A stretch of DNA of 64,000 nucleotides from Paracidovorax avenae ATCC 19860 (GTDB lineage: Bacteria; Pseudomonadota; Gammaproteobacteria; Burkholderiales; Burkholderiaceae_C). The number at the start of each line of letters is the position of its first letter. Within the stretch, counting starts at the first letter, position 1. This document shows positions 54,633 to 63,338 of the stretch, in pieces. The notes under the pieces are model-generated. The model saw nothing but the letters and a program-made list of their open reading frames with translations, was not told the DNA's origin and did not search any database. The stretch is taken from contig NC_015138.1 of the NCBI RefSeq assembly GCF_000176855.2, positions 310,001 through 374,000 on the forward strand. Reading direction: 5' to 3'. The translations under genes and the position numbers were made by a program.

Positions 54633-55796
54633 ATGAGCGTGCGCACGCCCCACGCCTCCCCGGCCGCGGGCATGCCGTCCGCGCGGCGGCCGCGCGTGCT
54701 GCATTTCGTGACCGGCGGCTTTTCCGGCGCCACGCAGGTGGCCGCCGATCTGGTGCGCGCGCATGCGGGCTCCGGCCGCTTCGAGGCCCTGCTGGCGCTG
54801 CGCTCCAAGCGCCGCACGACCACGCCCGGGCGCGTGGCGGCGCTGCGGGCCGAGGGCCTGGCGGTGGAACTGGTGCCCGGCTGGGCGCATGCGGCCACCG
54901 TATGGCAGCTGGCGGCGCTCTGCCGGCGCTGGCGGCCGGACATCCTGGTCGCGCACGGTTTCAGCGAGCACCTCTGGGGCCGCTATGCCGGCCTGCTCGC
55001 GGGCGTGCCCCGGCTGGTGCACGTGGAGCACAACTCCCGCGAGCGCTACACCGCCTGGCGGCTGGCGCAGGCGCGCTGGCTGGCACGGCGCACGGCGGCC
55101 ATCGTCGGCGTTTCGGAAGGCGTGCGCAGTACCCTGCTGGAGCGGGGCTTTCCGGCCGACCGCATCCATGCCATTCCCAACGGCGTGCGACTGGAGCCTT
55201 TCGCCCAGGCCGCCGCCCATCCCTTCGCCGCGCGCGAGCCCGGCATCGTCATGGCCGCCCGCTTCGCCCGCCAGAAGGACCATGCCACGCTGCTGCGCGC
55301 CGTGGCGCTGCTGCGCGATCGCGGCCTCACTCCGCCCGTGCGGCTGGCTGGTGGCGGAAAAGCCGGCGCCCGACAGGCGGCCGAGCGGCTGGCGCGCGAA
55401 CTGCATCTGCTGCCCCAGGTGCAGTTCATCGGCCACTGCGCCGACGTGCCGGGGCTGCTGATGGGCCAGCGGATCTGCGTGCTCTCCACGCATTACGAAG
55501 GCATGCCGCTGTCGCTCATCGAAGGCATGGCCGCCGGCTGCGCGGTGGTGGGCAGCCGCGTCGTGGGTGTGCAGGAAGTGATCGCTCCCGGCCGCACGGG
55601 CCTGCTGGCCGAGCCGGGCGATGCCGCCTCGCTGGCCGATGCGCTCGCGCTGCTGCTGACCGATGCCGATGCCGCCGCCCGCATGGCCGCCGCCGCGCGC
55701 GAAGACGCCGTGGCGCACTACGGCCTGCCCACCATGACGGCGCGCTACGAAGCCCTGCTGGAAGGCCTGCTGCGCGAGGCGCCCGCTGCACCATGA
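54633..55796 (+). CDS. GT4-family glycosyltransferase
   Basis: The 387-residue GT-B enzyme shows RVLHFVTGGFSGATQVAADLV at the N-domain, HVEHNSRERYTAWR, GVSEGVRSTLLERGFPADRIHAIPNGV and the donor-site STHYEGMPLSLIEGMAAG with the E-x7-E pattern. It transfers a nucleotide-sugar unit to the cluster's glycan. It starts 10 nt after the O-antigen ligase and overlaps the next gene (ATGA), so the genes are coupled. Confidence 0.92.
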   Translation: MSVRTPHASPAAGMPSARRPRVLHFVTGGFSGATQVAADLVRAHAGSGRFEALLALRSKRRTTTPGRVAALRAEGLAVELVPGWAHAATVWQLAALCRRWRPDILVAHGFSEHLWGRYAGLLAGVPRLVHVEHNSRERYTAWRLAQARWLARRTAAIVGVSEGVRSTLLERGFPADRIHAIPNGVRLEPFAQAAAHPFAAREPGIVMAARFARQKDHATLLRAVALLRDRGLTPPVRLAGGGKAGARQAAERLARELHLLPQVQFIGHCADVPGLLMGQRICVLSTHYEGMPLSLIEGMAAGCAVVGSRVVGVQEVIAPGRTGLLAEPGDAASLADALALLLTDADAAARMAAAAREDAVAHYGLPTMTARYEALLEGLLREAPAAP

Positions 55797-56854
55797 CGCT
55801 CCCGGCATCCCCGATGGCGGCCCGCACGGGGGCCGCGCCCTGGCTCAGCGTGCTGGTGCCCGTCTTCAACGTGCGCGAATACCTGGCCGAATGCGTCGAA
55901 TCCGTGCTGGCCCAGGCGCCGGCCGATGCGGGTGTCGAAGTGCTGCTGCTGGACGACTGCTCCACCGATGGCTCGGCAGAGATCATGGCCGCGCTGGATG
56001 CCCGCTGGCCCGGCCGCCTGCGGCTGATGCGCCACGAGCGCAATGCGGGCCTGAGCGCCGCGCGCAACACGATGATCGGCGCGGCGCGGGGCGACTATCT
56101 GTGGTTTCTCGATTCCGACGACAAGCTCCTGCCCGGCGCCGTCGAGGGGCTGCGCGAGGTGGTGCGCCTGCACGCGCCCGATGCCGTGCTGTGCGACTTC
56201 GCCGTGTGGCGCGAGCGCCCGCGCCTGAAGCACCGCCTGCGCGGCGAAGGCCACCGGGGCAGCTTCGACGGCCCGCATGCCACGCTGCGCCCTGGCGGGC
56301 CGGAACTGCTGGCCGGGCTGCTGTCCACCGGGCAGTTGCATGCCTGGTCCAAGATCACGCGCCGCGGCCTCTGGCCGGATGCGGTGCGCTTTCCGGCCGG
56401 CCGGTATTTCGAGGACATGGCCACCATGCCGTTGGCGCTGCTGGGCGCCCGCAGCTACTGGCATGCGCCCCGGCCCTGGGTGGCCTACCGCCAGCGCGGG
56501 GGCAGCATCCTGGCCACCATGACGCTGCCCAAGGCCCTGGACCAGTCCGCCGCGCTGCTGGCTTTCAGCGAAGCGCTGCGCGGCCGGCCCGAAGCCGGGG
56601 ACGCGGCGCTGCGCTTCGCCCTGGCCCACCAGAGCGCGCGCAATCTCACGGGTGCCATGCGCGTGGTGGCTCGCGCCGCGGGCCAGCCCGGAGCCGACCC
56701 GGCGGCGCTGGATGCCGCCGCCGAACGCATCCGCGCCGACTTCGCCGCCGTGTCGCCGCTGCCGGCCGATGCCCTGGCGCGTGCCTATCTGCAGCGCGGC
56801 TGGTGGCTGCGGCGCCTGAAATTCCTGCGCGCCCACGCGCTCCGCCCACGATGA
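55793..56854 (+). CDS. GT2-family glycosyltransferase
   Basis: The 353-residue GT-A enzyme has SVLVPVFNVREYLAECVESVL (19-39), LLLDDCSTDGSAEIM and the metal-binding WFLDSDDKLLPGAVE. It continues in a helical C-terminal region. It overlaps its upstream and downstream neighbours by 4 bp each. The transferred sugar is unknown. Confidence 0.92.
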   Translation: MTLPASPMAARTGAAPWLSVLVPVFNVREYLAECVESVLAQAPADAGVEVLLLDDCSTDGSAEIMAALDARWPGRLRLMRHERNAGLSAARNTMIGAARGDYLWFLDSDDKLLPGAVEGLREVVRLHAPDAVLCDFAVWRERPRLKHRLRGEGHRGSFDGPHATLRPGGPELLAGLLSTGQLHAWSKITRRGLWPDAVRFPAGRYFEDMATMPLALLGARSYWHAPRPWVAYRQRGGSILATMTLPKALDQSAALLAFSEALRGRPEAGDAALRFALAHQSARNLTGAMRVVARAAGQPGADPAALDAAAERIRADFAAVSPLPADALARAYLQRGWWLRRLKFLRAHALRPR

Positions 56855-57882
56855 ACCTGCCTGCACTTCCCCGTCCCACGCTCAAGACGCATGGCGAACT
56901 CTGGCTGGCGCGCGGCCTGCGCTGGTTCTACGGGCTGTGGCCGCGCCGTCTCGAGGCCTGCCCCCCGCCGCCATTCGCGCTGCACGCCATCGCGCCCGCC
57001 CCGGGCATGCCGGCGGACGAGGACGGGGAAGCCGGGAAGGGCCGGCGTCCCATTCCGCGCGTCATCTGGGCCTACTGGAAAGGGGCCACTCCGCCGCTGC
57101 TGATCCAGCGCTGCTTCGCCAACTGGCGGCGCAACAGCCCGGGCTACGAGATCCGCCTGCTGGACGATGCCTCTGTCGGGGCATGGCTGCCGGACATCCC
57201 GGCGGTGCTCGACGGCGTATCGCCCGCGAAGCGCGCCGACTGGATCCGCCTGGAACTGCTGCGGCTGCATGGCGGCATCTGGGTGGATGCCAGCACGATC
57301 CTCACGGCGCCGCTGGACTGGGTGCTGGCGCAGCAGGAGCGCATCCCGGCCGACTTCGTCGGCTTCTACCTCGGGCGCCATACCCGCGACGCGGCCTACC
57401 CGGTGGTGGAGAACTGGTTCATGGCGGCGCCCCCGGGCAGCCGCTTCATCGCCGACCTGCAGCAGGAGTTCACGACCCAGGTGATCCACCGCACGGGGCA
57501 CGAATACATCGCCCACCTGCAATCCCTGGGCGTGTACGAGGAGGTGCGGCAGTACATCGATGCGCCGGACTACCTCAGCATGCACCTGGCGCTGCAGTTC
57601 ATCCTGCGCGCGCGCGGCGGCTACCGGCTGGCGCTGGCCCGCGCGGAAGACGGCCCGTTCTACTACCACATGCTCGGGCGCTGGCGGCGCACGCAACTCA
57701 AGCTGCGGCTGCTGTTCTCGCGGCCTGCGGGAGCGCTGCCGCCCCTCATCAAGCTGCGCGCGCCCGACCGCCGGCGGCTGGACGACTATCTGGCGCGGGG
57801 CCTCTACCTGCCGGACAGCATCGCCGCGCGGCACCTCATGGCGGAGGCCGGCCCCGCCGTCACGCCGGCGAGCCCGCGCTGA
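56851..57882 (+). CDS. Capsular polysaccharide synthesis-type glycosyltransferase, paralogue 2
   Basis: The 343-residue protein has PRVIWAYWKGATPPLL and KRADWIRLELLRLHGGIWVDASTILTAPLDW, the same pattern as the gene at 52160. Both end with a PLIKLR motif and a helical tail (RRRLDDYLARGLYLPDS here). It overlaps the GT2 gene by 4 bp. Its last 23 bp overlap the convergent nitronate monooxygenase gene. Confidence 0.88.
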   Translation: MNLPALPRPTLKTHGELWLARGLRWFYGLWPRRLEACPPPPFALHAIAPAPGMPADEDGEAGKGRRPIPRVIWAYWKGATPPLLIQRCFANWRRNSPGYEIRLLDDASVGAWLPDIPAVLDGVSPAKRADWIRLELLRLHGGIWVDASTILTAPLDWVLAQQERIPADFVGFYLGRHTRDAAYPVVENWFMAAPPGSRFIADLQQEFTTQVIHRTGHEYIAHLQSLGVYEEVRQYIDAPDYLSMHLALQFILRARGGYRLALARAEDGPFYYHMLGRWRRTQLKLRLLFSRPAGALPPLIKLRAPDRRRLDDYLARGLYLPDSIAARHLMAEAGPAVTPASPR

Positions 57883-58957
57883 CCCCGCCCACCGCGGCCC
57901 GCCATTCCCTGGCGAGCAGCGCCACCAGTTCGCCCGCCGGCATCGGCCGTACCGCCGCCACGCCCTGGCCGGCCCACAGCGCCACCGCATCGGCGCAGCC
58001 CTGGGCGGCGGCGGCCTTGCGCACCGGGCCCATCAGCGCGTTCTGCACCGGGTAGGCCGGCACGCTGCCTTCCCAGGGGGCGAGCCGCTCCATGGTGGCG
58101 TTGACGATGCCGCGGGCCGGACGGCCCGAGAACACGCGGGTGAGGCGGGTGCTGGTCTCGCCCGCCCGGGCCAGCGCCGCCCGGTAGGCCGGGGCGATGG
58201 CCGACTCGGGGCAGGACAGGAAGGCCGTGCCCATCTGTACGCCTTCGGCGCCCAGGGTCTGCGCGGCGGCGATGGCGCGGCCGTCCATGACGGCGCCGGC
58301 CGCGATGACCGGGATGCGCAGCGCGTCCACGCACTGGGGCACCAGGGCCAGCGTGCTGACCTGGCTGGATTCGAAGTCGGCCAGGAAGGTGCCGCGGTGG
58401 CCGCCGGCCTCGAGCCCGCTGGCGCAGACCGCATCGGTACCCACGTCGGCCCAGGCACGGGCCTCCGCCACGGTGGTGGCGGTGCCGATGACGACGCAGC
58501 CCGCGGCCTGCAGCCGCTCCACCTGGTGCGCGTCGAGGATGCCGAAGGTGAAGCTGGCGACGGCCGGGCGGGCCTCGACCAGGGCTTCGAACTGCGCCGC
58601 GAAATCTTCGCACCACTGCGCGGGAACGGCGGGCTCCAGGCCGAATTCGGCGTACAGCGGCGCCAGCCGGTCCAGCGCCTCGCGCACCGTGGCGGCGTCG
58701 GGCGAGGGCGTGTCCTGCACGAAGAGGTTCATGCCGAAGGGGCGGGCCGTGCGGCGGCGCACTTCGGCGGCGGCTTCGGCCATGGCGGCGGGCGAGCGCA
58801 TGCCGCAGCCCAGCGTGCCCAGCCCGCCGGCTTCGGACACGGCGGCGGCCAGGGCGGGTGTGTCGGCGCCGGTCATGGGGCCCTGCACGATGGGCAGGGC
58901 GATGCCCAGGCGCTCGAACAGCGGGGGGCGGCGGGGGGAAAGGACGGGCGTCGGCAT
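57860..58957 (-). CDS. Nitronate monooxygenase family protein
   Basis: The 365-residue FMN enzyme has PIVQGPMTGADTPALAAAVSEAGGLGTLGCG (18-47), the 2-nitropropane dioxygenase start, then GCVVIGTATTVAEARAWADVGTDAVCASGLEAGGHRG and VIAAGAVMDGRAIAAAQTLGAEGVQMGTAFL. It may oxidise nitronates or a related carbon acid. It is divergent in role from the glycan cluster it overlaps at the 3' end, and follows the LysR gene by 39 bp on the same strand. Confidence 0.9.
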   Translation of the reverse strand: MPTPVLSPRRPPLFERLGIALPIVQGPMTGADTPALAAAVSEAGGLGTLGCGMRSPAAMAEAAAEVRRRTARPFGMNLFVQDTPSPDAATVREALDRLAPLYAEFGLEPAVPAQWCEDFAAQFEALVEARPAVASFTFGILDAHQVERLQAAGCVVIGTATTVAEARAWADVGTDAVCASGLEAGGHRGTFLADFESSQVSTLALVPQCVDALRIPVIAAGAVMDGRAIAAAQTLGAEGVQMGTAFLSCPESAIAPAYRAALARAGETSTRLTRVFSGRPARGIVNATMERLAPWEGSVPAYPVQNALMGPVRKAAAAQGCADAVALWAGQGVAAVRPMPAGELVALLAREWRAAVGGVSAGSPA

Positions 58958-58996
58958 GGCGGGTCTCCGGTGGATGGGGAACAGGGAATGGCCGGT

Positions 58997-59881
58997 TCAG
59001 GCGTCCGGCGATGTACTGGCCGGGGCACCGCGCAGCGCGTCCAGCAGCGCATCCAGGGCCGGCGTGTGCCAGCCGCGCCGGCGCACCAGCACCGTCTCCC
59101 GGTCGGGCAGCGGCACCCAGCGCAGCGCGGGCGGCTCGCGCATCAGGTCGATGACCGACTGCGGAACCACGCCGGCGCAGCGCCCGGCGGCCACGCAGGC
59201 CAGGATGGCGTGGTAGGAGGCCAGCTCCAGCACCTGGGGCGCTGCGCCGTGCCTCTGCGCGCGCATCCAGTCCTCGCCCATGCGGCGGTAGGTGCAGCCC
59301 GGGCCGAAGGCGGCGAGGGTGTCCACCTGCAGGTCGCCGGGGCGCGCCACGGGCGGATGGCCGGCCGGCAGGGCAACGACCAGGGATTCGGTGAAGACGG
59401 GCGTGCAATCCACCGGCGCCTCCGGGTCCACCCCCGGCGGCGGCCAGGCGACCAGGGCGCAGTCGCTGGCGTGCGCCAGCACCTGGTCCACCAGGTCGCG
59501 CGACGCGCCCGTGCGCAGCTCCAACTGCAGGCCGGGCCATCGGGCGTGCAGGCGGGCCAGGGGGGCGGGCAGGCGCGCGGCGGCGGTGCTCTCCATGGCG
59601 CCCAGGCGCAGCCGGCCCACGGGCGTGCCGGGGTGCAGGGCCTGGCGGGCCTCTTCGGCCAGCGCCAGCAGGCGGTCGGCATAGGCCACCAGCGAGGTGC
59701 CGGCCGGTGTCAGGGCCATGCGCCGCCCTTCCCGCAGGAACAGGGTGGCGCCCAGCTGTTCCTCCAGCTGCTGTACGCGGGTGGTCACGTTCGACTGCAC
59801 CCGGCCCAGCCGCTCGGCCGCACGGGTGACGCTGCCTTCGGCCGCGACGGCACGGAAGATTTCCAGGGCGGACAGGTCCAT
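58997..59881 (-). CDS. LysR-family transcriptional regulator
   Basis: The 294-residue protein has the HTH (LSALEIFRAVAAEGSVTRAAERLGRVQSNVTTRVQQLE, residues 3-40) and an effector domain. It is divergent from the YbfB/YjiJ MFS gene with 69 bp between start codons and a T-N11-A box in the gap. Control of the transporter and perhaps of the downstream nitronate monooxygenase is likely. Confidence 0.92.
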   Translation of the reverse strand: MDLSALEIFRAVAAEGSVTRAAERLGRVQSNVTTRVQQLEEQLGATLFLREGRRMALTPAGTSLVAYADRLLALAEEARQALHPGTPVGRLRLGAMESTAAARLPAPLARLHARWPGLQLELRTGASRDLVDQVLAHASDCALVAWPPPGVDPEAPVDCTPVFTESLVVALPAGHPPVARPGDLQVDTLAAFGPGCTYRRMGEDWMRAQRHGAAPQVLELASYHAILACVAAGRCAGVVPQSVIDLMREPPALRWVPLPDRETVLVRRRGWHTPALDALLDALRGAPASTSPDA

Positions 59882-59902
59882 GAAATTCTTGTTGAGAGAT
59901 GG

Positions 59903-59919
59903 ATTGTTTGAATGGTAAT
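59903..59919. promoter_or_regulatory. LysR-type T-N11-A box
   Basis: ATT-N11-AAT occurs midway in the 69-bp divergent LysR/MFS gap. The gap is strikingly AT-rich for this genome. The spacing matches the LysR consensus. Confidence 0.55.
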
Positions 59920-59950
59920 CTGAAAAAGAGAATAAACAAGAGGAAGCCGC

Positions 59951-61225
59951 ATGGCACCCGATCCCGCTCCATCCGATCCTGACCGCATGGCTCCCGCCCT
60001 GTGGGAGCGTCCCCTGGCCGTCGCCCTGGCCGGCATGGCCGCGCTGGGCGCCGCCATGGGCATCGGCCGCTTCGCCTTCACCCCGCTGCTGCCCATGATG
60101 CTGGGCGATGGCGTGCTGACCCTGGCGGGCGGCAGCTGGCTGGCCACGGTCAACTACGTGGGCTATCTGGTGGGCGCCCTGGTCTGCATGGCCCTGCCGT
60201 GGCTGGCGCCGGGCACGGCCCGGTCATGGCAGGGAGCCCGGCTCACGCGCTGGGGGCTGGCGGTCACCGTGCTGCTGACCTGCGGCATGGCGCTGCCCCT
60301 GCCCGGCACATGGCCGCTGCTGCGCGCGGCCGCGGGCGTGGCCAGCGCGGTGGTGTTCCTCAACGTGTCGTCCTGGTGCATGGCGCGGCTGGTGGCGCTG
60401 GGGCAGCCGGCGCTGGGCGGGCTGATCTTCTGCGGGCCGGGGCTGGGGATCGCGCTGACGGGGCTGTCGGCCAGCGCCATGGTGTCGGCGCACTGGCGGG
60501 CGGCTGCGGGCTGGGCCGTCTTCGGGTTGCTTTGCGCGTTGCTGTGCGCGCTGGTCTGGCCGGTGGTGCGCGGGGCGGCGCAGCCAGCGGCCGGCGCGCC
60601 GGGGCCCGCGTCGGCGCCAACCGCCGCCCCTGCGGCCCGGGGTGGCCCGCCCGCCCGTGCGCTGCTCACGCTGGCCTACGGCCTGGCGGGGCTGGGCTAT
60701 ATCGTCACCGCCACGTTCCTGCCGGTGATCGCGCGCGGGGTGCTGCCGGCCGGATCGCCCTGGCCCGACCTGTTCTGGCCGGTGTTCGGCGCGGGCGTGG
60801 CGTTGGGCGCGGCCCTGTCCACACGCACCCCGGCGGCCTGGGACCGGCGCCGGCTGCTGGCGGGTTGCTATGTGCTGCAGGCCTTCTCCATCGGCCTGGG
60901 CCTCGCATGGCCGGGGGTGCCGGGTTTCGCCCTGGGCAGCCTGCTGCTGGGGCTGCCCTTCACCGCCATCACGTTCTATGCGCTGCAGGAGGCGCGGCGC
61001 ATCTGGCCCGCGGCGGGCGACAGCTTCGCGGGCCTGCTGACGGTGGCCTACGGCCTGGGCCAGATCGCCGGGCCGCCGCTGGTGGCATGGGCCCTGCACC
61101 ATGCGGCCACGCCGCAGCAGGGGTTCGCGCACGGCCTGGCGATGGCGGCCGGTGCGCTGGGCCTGGGAGCAGCGGTGCTGGGTGCGATGGCATGGCGCTG
61201 GCCGCCGCAGCCGGAGGGGGCCTGA
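59951..61225 (+). CDS. YbfB/YjiJ-family MFS transporter
   Basis: The 424-residue protein has 12 helices and the family start ALAGMAALGAAMGIGRFAFTPLLPMML. The loop after helix 6 (about 195-225) is Ala/Pro-rich. The substrate is unknown. AGAGGAAG before ATG 59951 is a fair ribosome site. It converges on the sensor kinase gene. Confidence 0.9.
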   Translation: MAPDPAPSDPDRMAPALWERPLAVALAGMAALGAAMGIGRFAFTPLLPMMLGDGVLTLAGGSWLATVNYVGYLVGALVCMALPWLAPGTARSWQGARLTRWGLAVTVLLTCGMALPLPGTWPLLRAAAGVASAVVFLNVSSWCMARLVALGQPALGGLIFCGPGLGIALTGLSASAMVSAHWRAAAGWAVFGLLCALLCALVWPVVRGAAQPAAGAPGPASAPTAAPAARGGPPARALLTLAYGLAGLGYIVTATFLPVIARGVLPAGSPWPDLFWPVFGAGVALGAALSTRTPAAWDRRRLLAGCYVLQAFSIGLGLAWPGVPGFALGSLLLGLPFTAITFYALQEARRIWPAAGDSFAGLLTVAYGLGQIAGPPLVAWALHHAATPQQGFAHGLAMAAGALGLGAAVLGAMAWRWPPQPEGA

Positions 61226-61253
61226 TGCGCCGCGCGGCGCGGGCGCGTGTCGG

Positions 61254-62498
61254 TCAGCCGGCGCGTGGCAGCCGCAGCACGAAGCAGGCACCTTCCGCGC
61301 CGTCGGGCCGGTCTGTGCAGTACACGCTGCCGTCGTGCCGCTCCGCGATGGAGCGCACCAGGGACAGGCCCAGGCCGACGCCGCCCGAGCGTTCGCTGGC
61401 GCCGGGCAGGCGGTAGAAGGGCTCGAAGATGCGTTCGCGCTGTGCCGGAGGGACGCCGGGGCCCTGGTCGCACACGCTCACCTCCACCTGCGTCGCCGTG
61501 CTGCGCAGCGTGACGGTGATGTCGCCCTGGCTGTAGCGCCGCGCGTTCTCCAGCAGGTTGCGCAGCGCGCGGCGCAGCAGCTTGGCGATGCCGCGCACTT
61601 CCAGCGCATCGGCGGCCGTGCCGTCGGCCGCCTGCAGTTCGGCGTCCACGCGCACGCACTCCTCGGCGGCCAGGCCCATCAGGTCCACCGTTTCCACGGT
61701 GCCCATGTCGGCCTCGCGTGCGTCGAGGCGGCTGGCGAGCAGGATCTCGTCCACCAGTTGATCCAGCTCGGCGATGTTGCGCAGGATCTCGGAGCGGAAC
61801 GCCGGCGAGGGCGTGCTGCCCTGCATCAGCTCCAGCCCCATGCGGATGCGCGTGAGGGGCGAGCGCAACTCGTGCGACGCATTGGCCAGCAGCGACTTGT
61901 GCGACTTCACCAGGGTTTCGACGCGCGCGGCCGCGGCGTTGAACTGGCGGGCGAGGTCGGCCACCTCGTCCTGGCCATGTTCGGGCACGCGCGTCGACAG
62001 GTCGCCCTCGCCGAAGCGCTGCACGCCGCGCTGCAGGTTCTCCAGCCGCTTGAGCAGGCGGCGGATGATGGGGAACACCCCCACGGCCACCGCGATGCCC
62101 ACGATGCCCAGCATCCAGAGAAAACCGAAGGGAGGGCGCGTCCAGAACGCGGCTTCGGGTCCGCCACGCCTGTCGCGTTCGCCACCCGGAGGATGGACGC
62201 GCGGCGAGAACTGCAGCGTGTGCGGCAGTTGGCCGTCTTCGCCTTCCACGCTGAACTCCAGCTTGCCTGGGGGCGCGCCTGCCGGAGGCGGCACGCGGAT
62301 CGCCAGTCCGCGCAGAATCGTCTGGCCCGAGGCATCCAGCAGCACCACTTCGCGGGGCGGCGGCGCCGGCTGCGACAGCGCGTTCTGCTCCGACGCGATG
62401 CGCCACGCCCAGCCCACCGCCAGCGTGAGCACCGCCATCCCGCCGACCACGGCGAGCCAGATGCGCAGGTAGAGGCGGCGGGAAAACGGATTCGACAT
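61254..62498 (-). CDS. Two-component sensor histidine kinase
   Basis: The 414-residue kinase has TM1 at about 11-30, a short periplasmic loop (31-120), TM2 (about 122-143), a HAMP domain (RRLLKRLENLQRGVQRFGEG), the H-box NASHELRSPLTRIRMG, an N-box LRNLLENARRYS and a G-box DQGPGVPPAQRERIFEPFYR. It belongs to the RstB/CpxA-like group. The response regulator lies upstream with a 20-bp gap. ATG 62498 gives the signal-anchor start. Confidence 0.93.
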   Translation of the reverse strand: MSNPFSRRLYLRIWLAVVGGMAVLTLAVGWAWRIASEQNALSQPAPPPREVVLLDASGQTILRGLAIRVPPPAGAPPGKLEFSVEGEDGQLPHTLQFSPRVHPPGGERDRRGGPEAAFWTRPPFGFLWMLGIVGIAVAVGVFPIIRRLLKRLENLQRGVQRFGEGDLSTRVPEHGQDEVADLARQFNAAAARVETLVKSHKSLLANASHELRSPLTRIRMGLELMQGSTPSPAFRSEILRNIAELDQLVDEILLASRLDAREADMGTVETVDLMGLAAEECVRVDAELQAADGTAADALEVRGIAKLLRRALRNLLENARRYSQGDITVTLRSTATQVEVSVCDQGPGVPPAQRERIFEPFYRLPGASERSGGVGLGLSLVRSIAERHDGSVYCTDRPDGAEGACFVLRLPRAG

Positions 62499-62518
62499 GG
62501 GGGATGGCTTGCGTGCCG

Positions 62519-63238
62519 TCAGTCTTGTTGCTTGGCGAACACGTACCCCACGCCGCGCACGGTCAGGATGCGCCGGGGGTTCTTGGGGTCGGATTCGATG
62601 GCGGCGCGGATGCGGCCCATGTGCACGTCGATGGAGCGGTCGAAGGCTTCCAGCTCGCGGCCGCGCACGGCCTCCATGATCTGGTCGCGCGTGAGCACGC
62701 GGCCGGCGCGCTCCGCGAGCGCCACGAGCAGGTCGAACTGGTAGGAGGTGAGGTCGGCCGGCTGGCCGCCCACCGTGACGGAGCGTGCGTCGCGGTCGAT
62801 CTCCAGCGAGCCGAAGCGCAGGGCCTGCGAGGGCGCCGCGGGCCCGGTCTCGCGGCGTCGCAGGATGGCGCGGATGCGGGCCAGCAGCTCGCGCGGCTCG
62901 AAGGGCTTGGGCAGGTAGTCGTCGGCGCCGAGCTCCAGCCCGATGATGCGGTCCATCGGGTCGCCCTTGGCGGTGAGCATCAGGACCGGCACCTGGGCCG
63001 CGGCGCCGGGCAGCGAGCGGATGCGGCGGCACACGTCCAGGCCGTCCATGTCGGGCAGCATCAGGTCCAGGATCACGAGGTCGGGCAGCGGGCCGGCATC
63101 GCTGCCCTGCAGCCGCGCCATGCCGCTCTGGCCGTCGGCCATGTGCGTGACTTCCAGGCCCGACTGGCCGAGGTATTCGATGACCATCTGCGCGAGGCGG
63201 AAGTCGTCTTCGATCATCAACAGCTGGGCGGTACTCAT
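62519..63238 (-). CDS. OmpR-family response regulator
   Basis: The 239-residue regulator has a receiver with acidic pocket EDD (10-12) and the phospho-Asp in LVILDLMLPDMDG, then a winged HTH (LTSYQFDLLVALAERAGRVLTRDQIM...RSIDVHMGRIR). It is the partner of the kinase at 61254. RstA/CpxR-like members respond to envelope stress, but the signal here is unknown. Confidence 0.93.
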   Translation of the reverse strand: MSTAQLLMIEDDFRLAQMVIEYLGQSGLEVTHMADGQSGMARLQGSDAGPLPDLVILDLMLPDMDGLDVCRRIRSLPGAAAQVPVLMLTAKGDPMDRIIGLELGADDYLPKPFEPRELLARIRAILRRRETGPAAPSQALRFGSLEIDRDARSVTVGGQPADLTSYQFDLLVALAERAGRVLTRDQIMEAVRGRELEAFDRSIDVHMGRIRAAIESDPKNPRRILTVRGVGYVFAKQQD

Positions 63239-63338
63239 GGCGTCTCTCGTCTCCTTCCGCAGGGGCGGGATGTCATGCTCTCCCCGGTGCATCTCGGGGC
63301 GTTGAAGTGGCCGTAAAGTTTCGGTAAACCGGCGGCGC

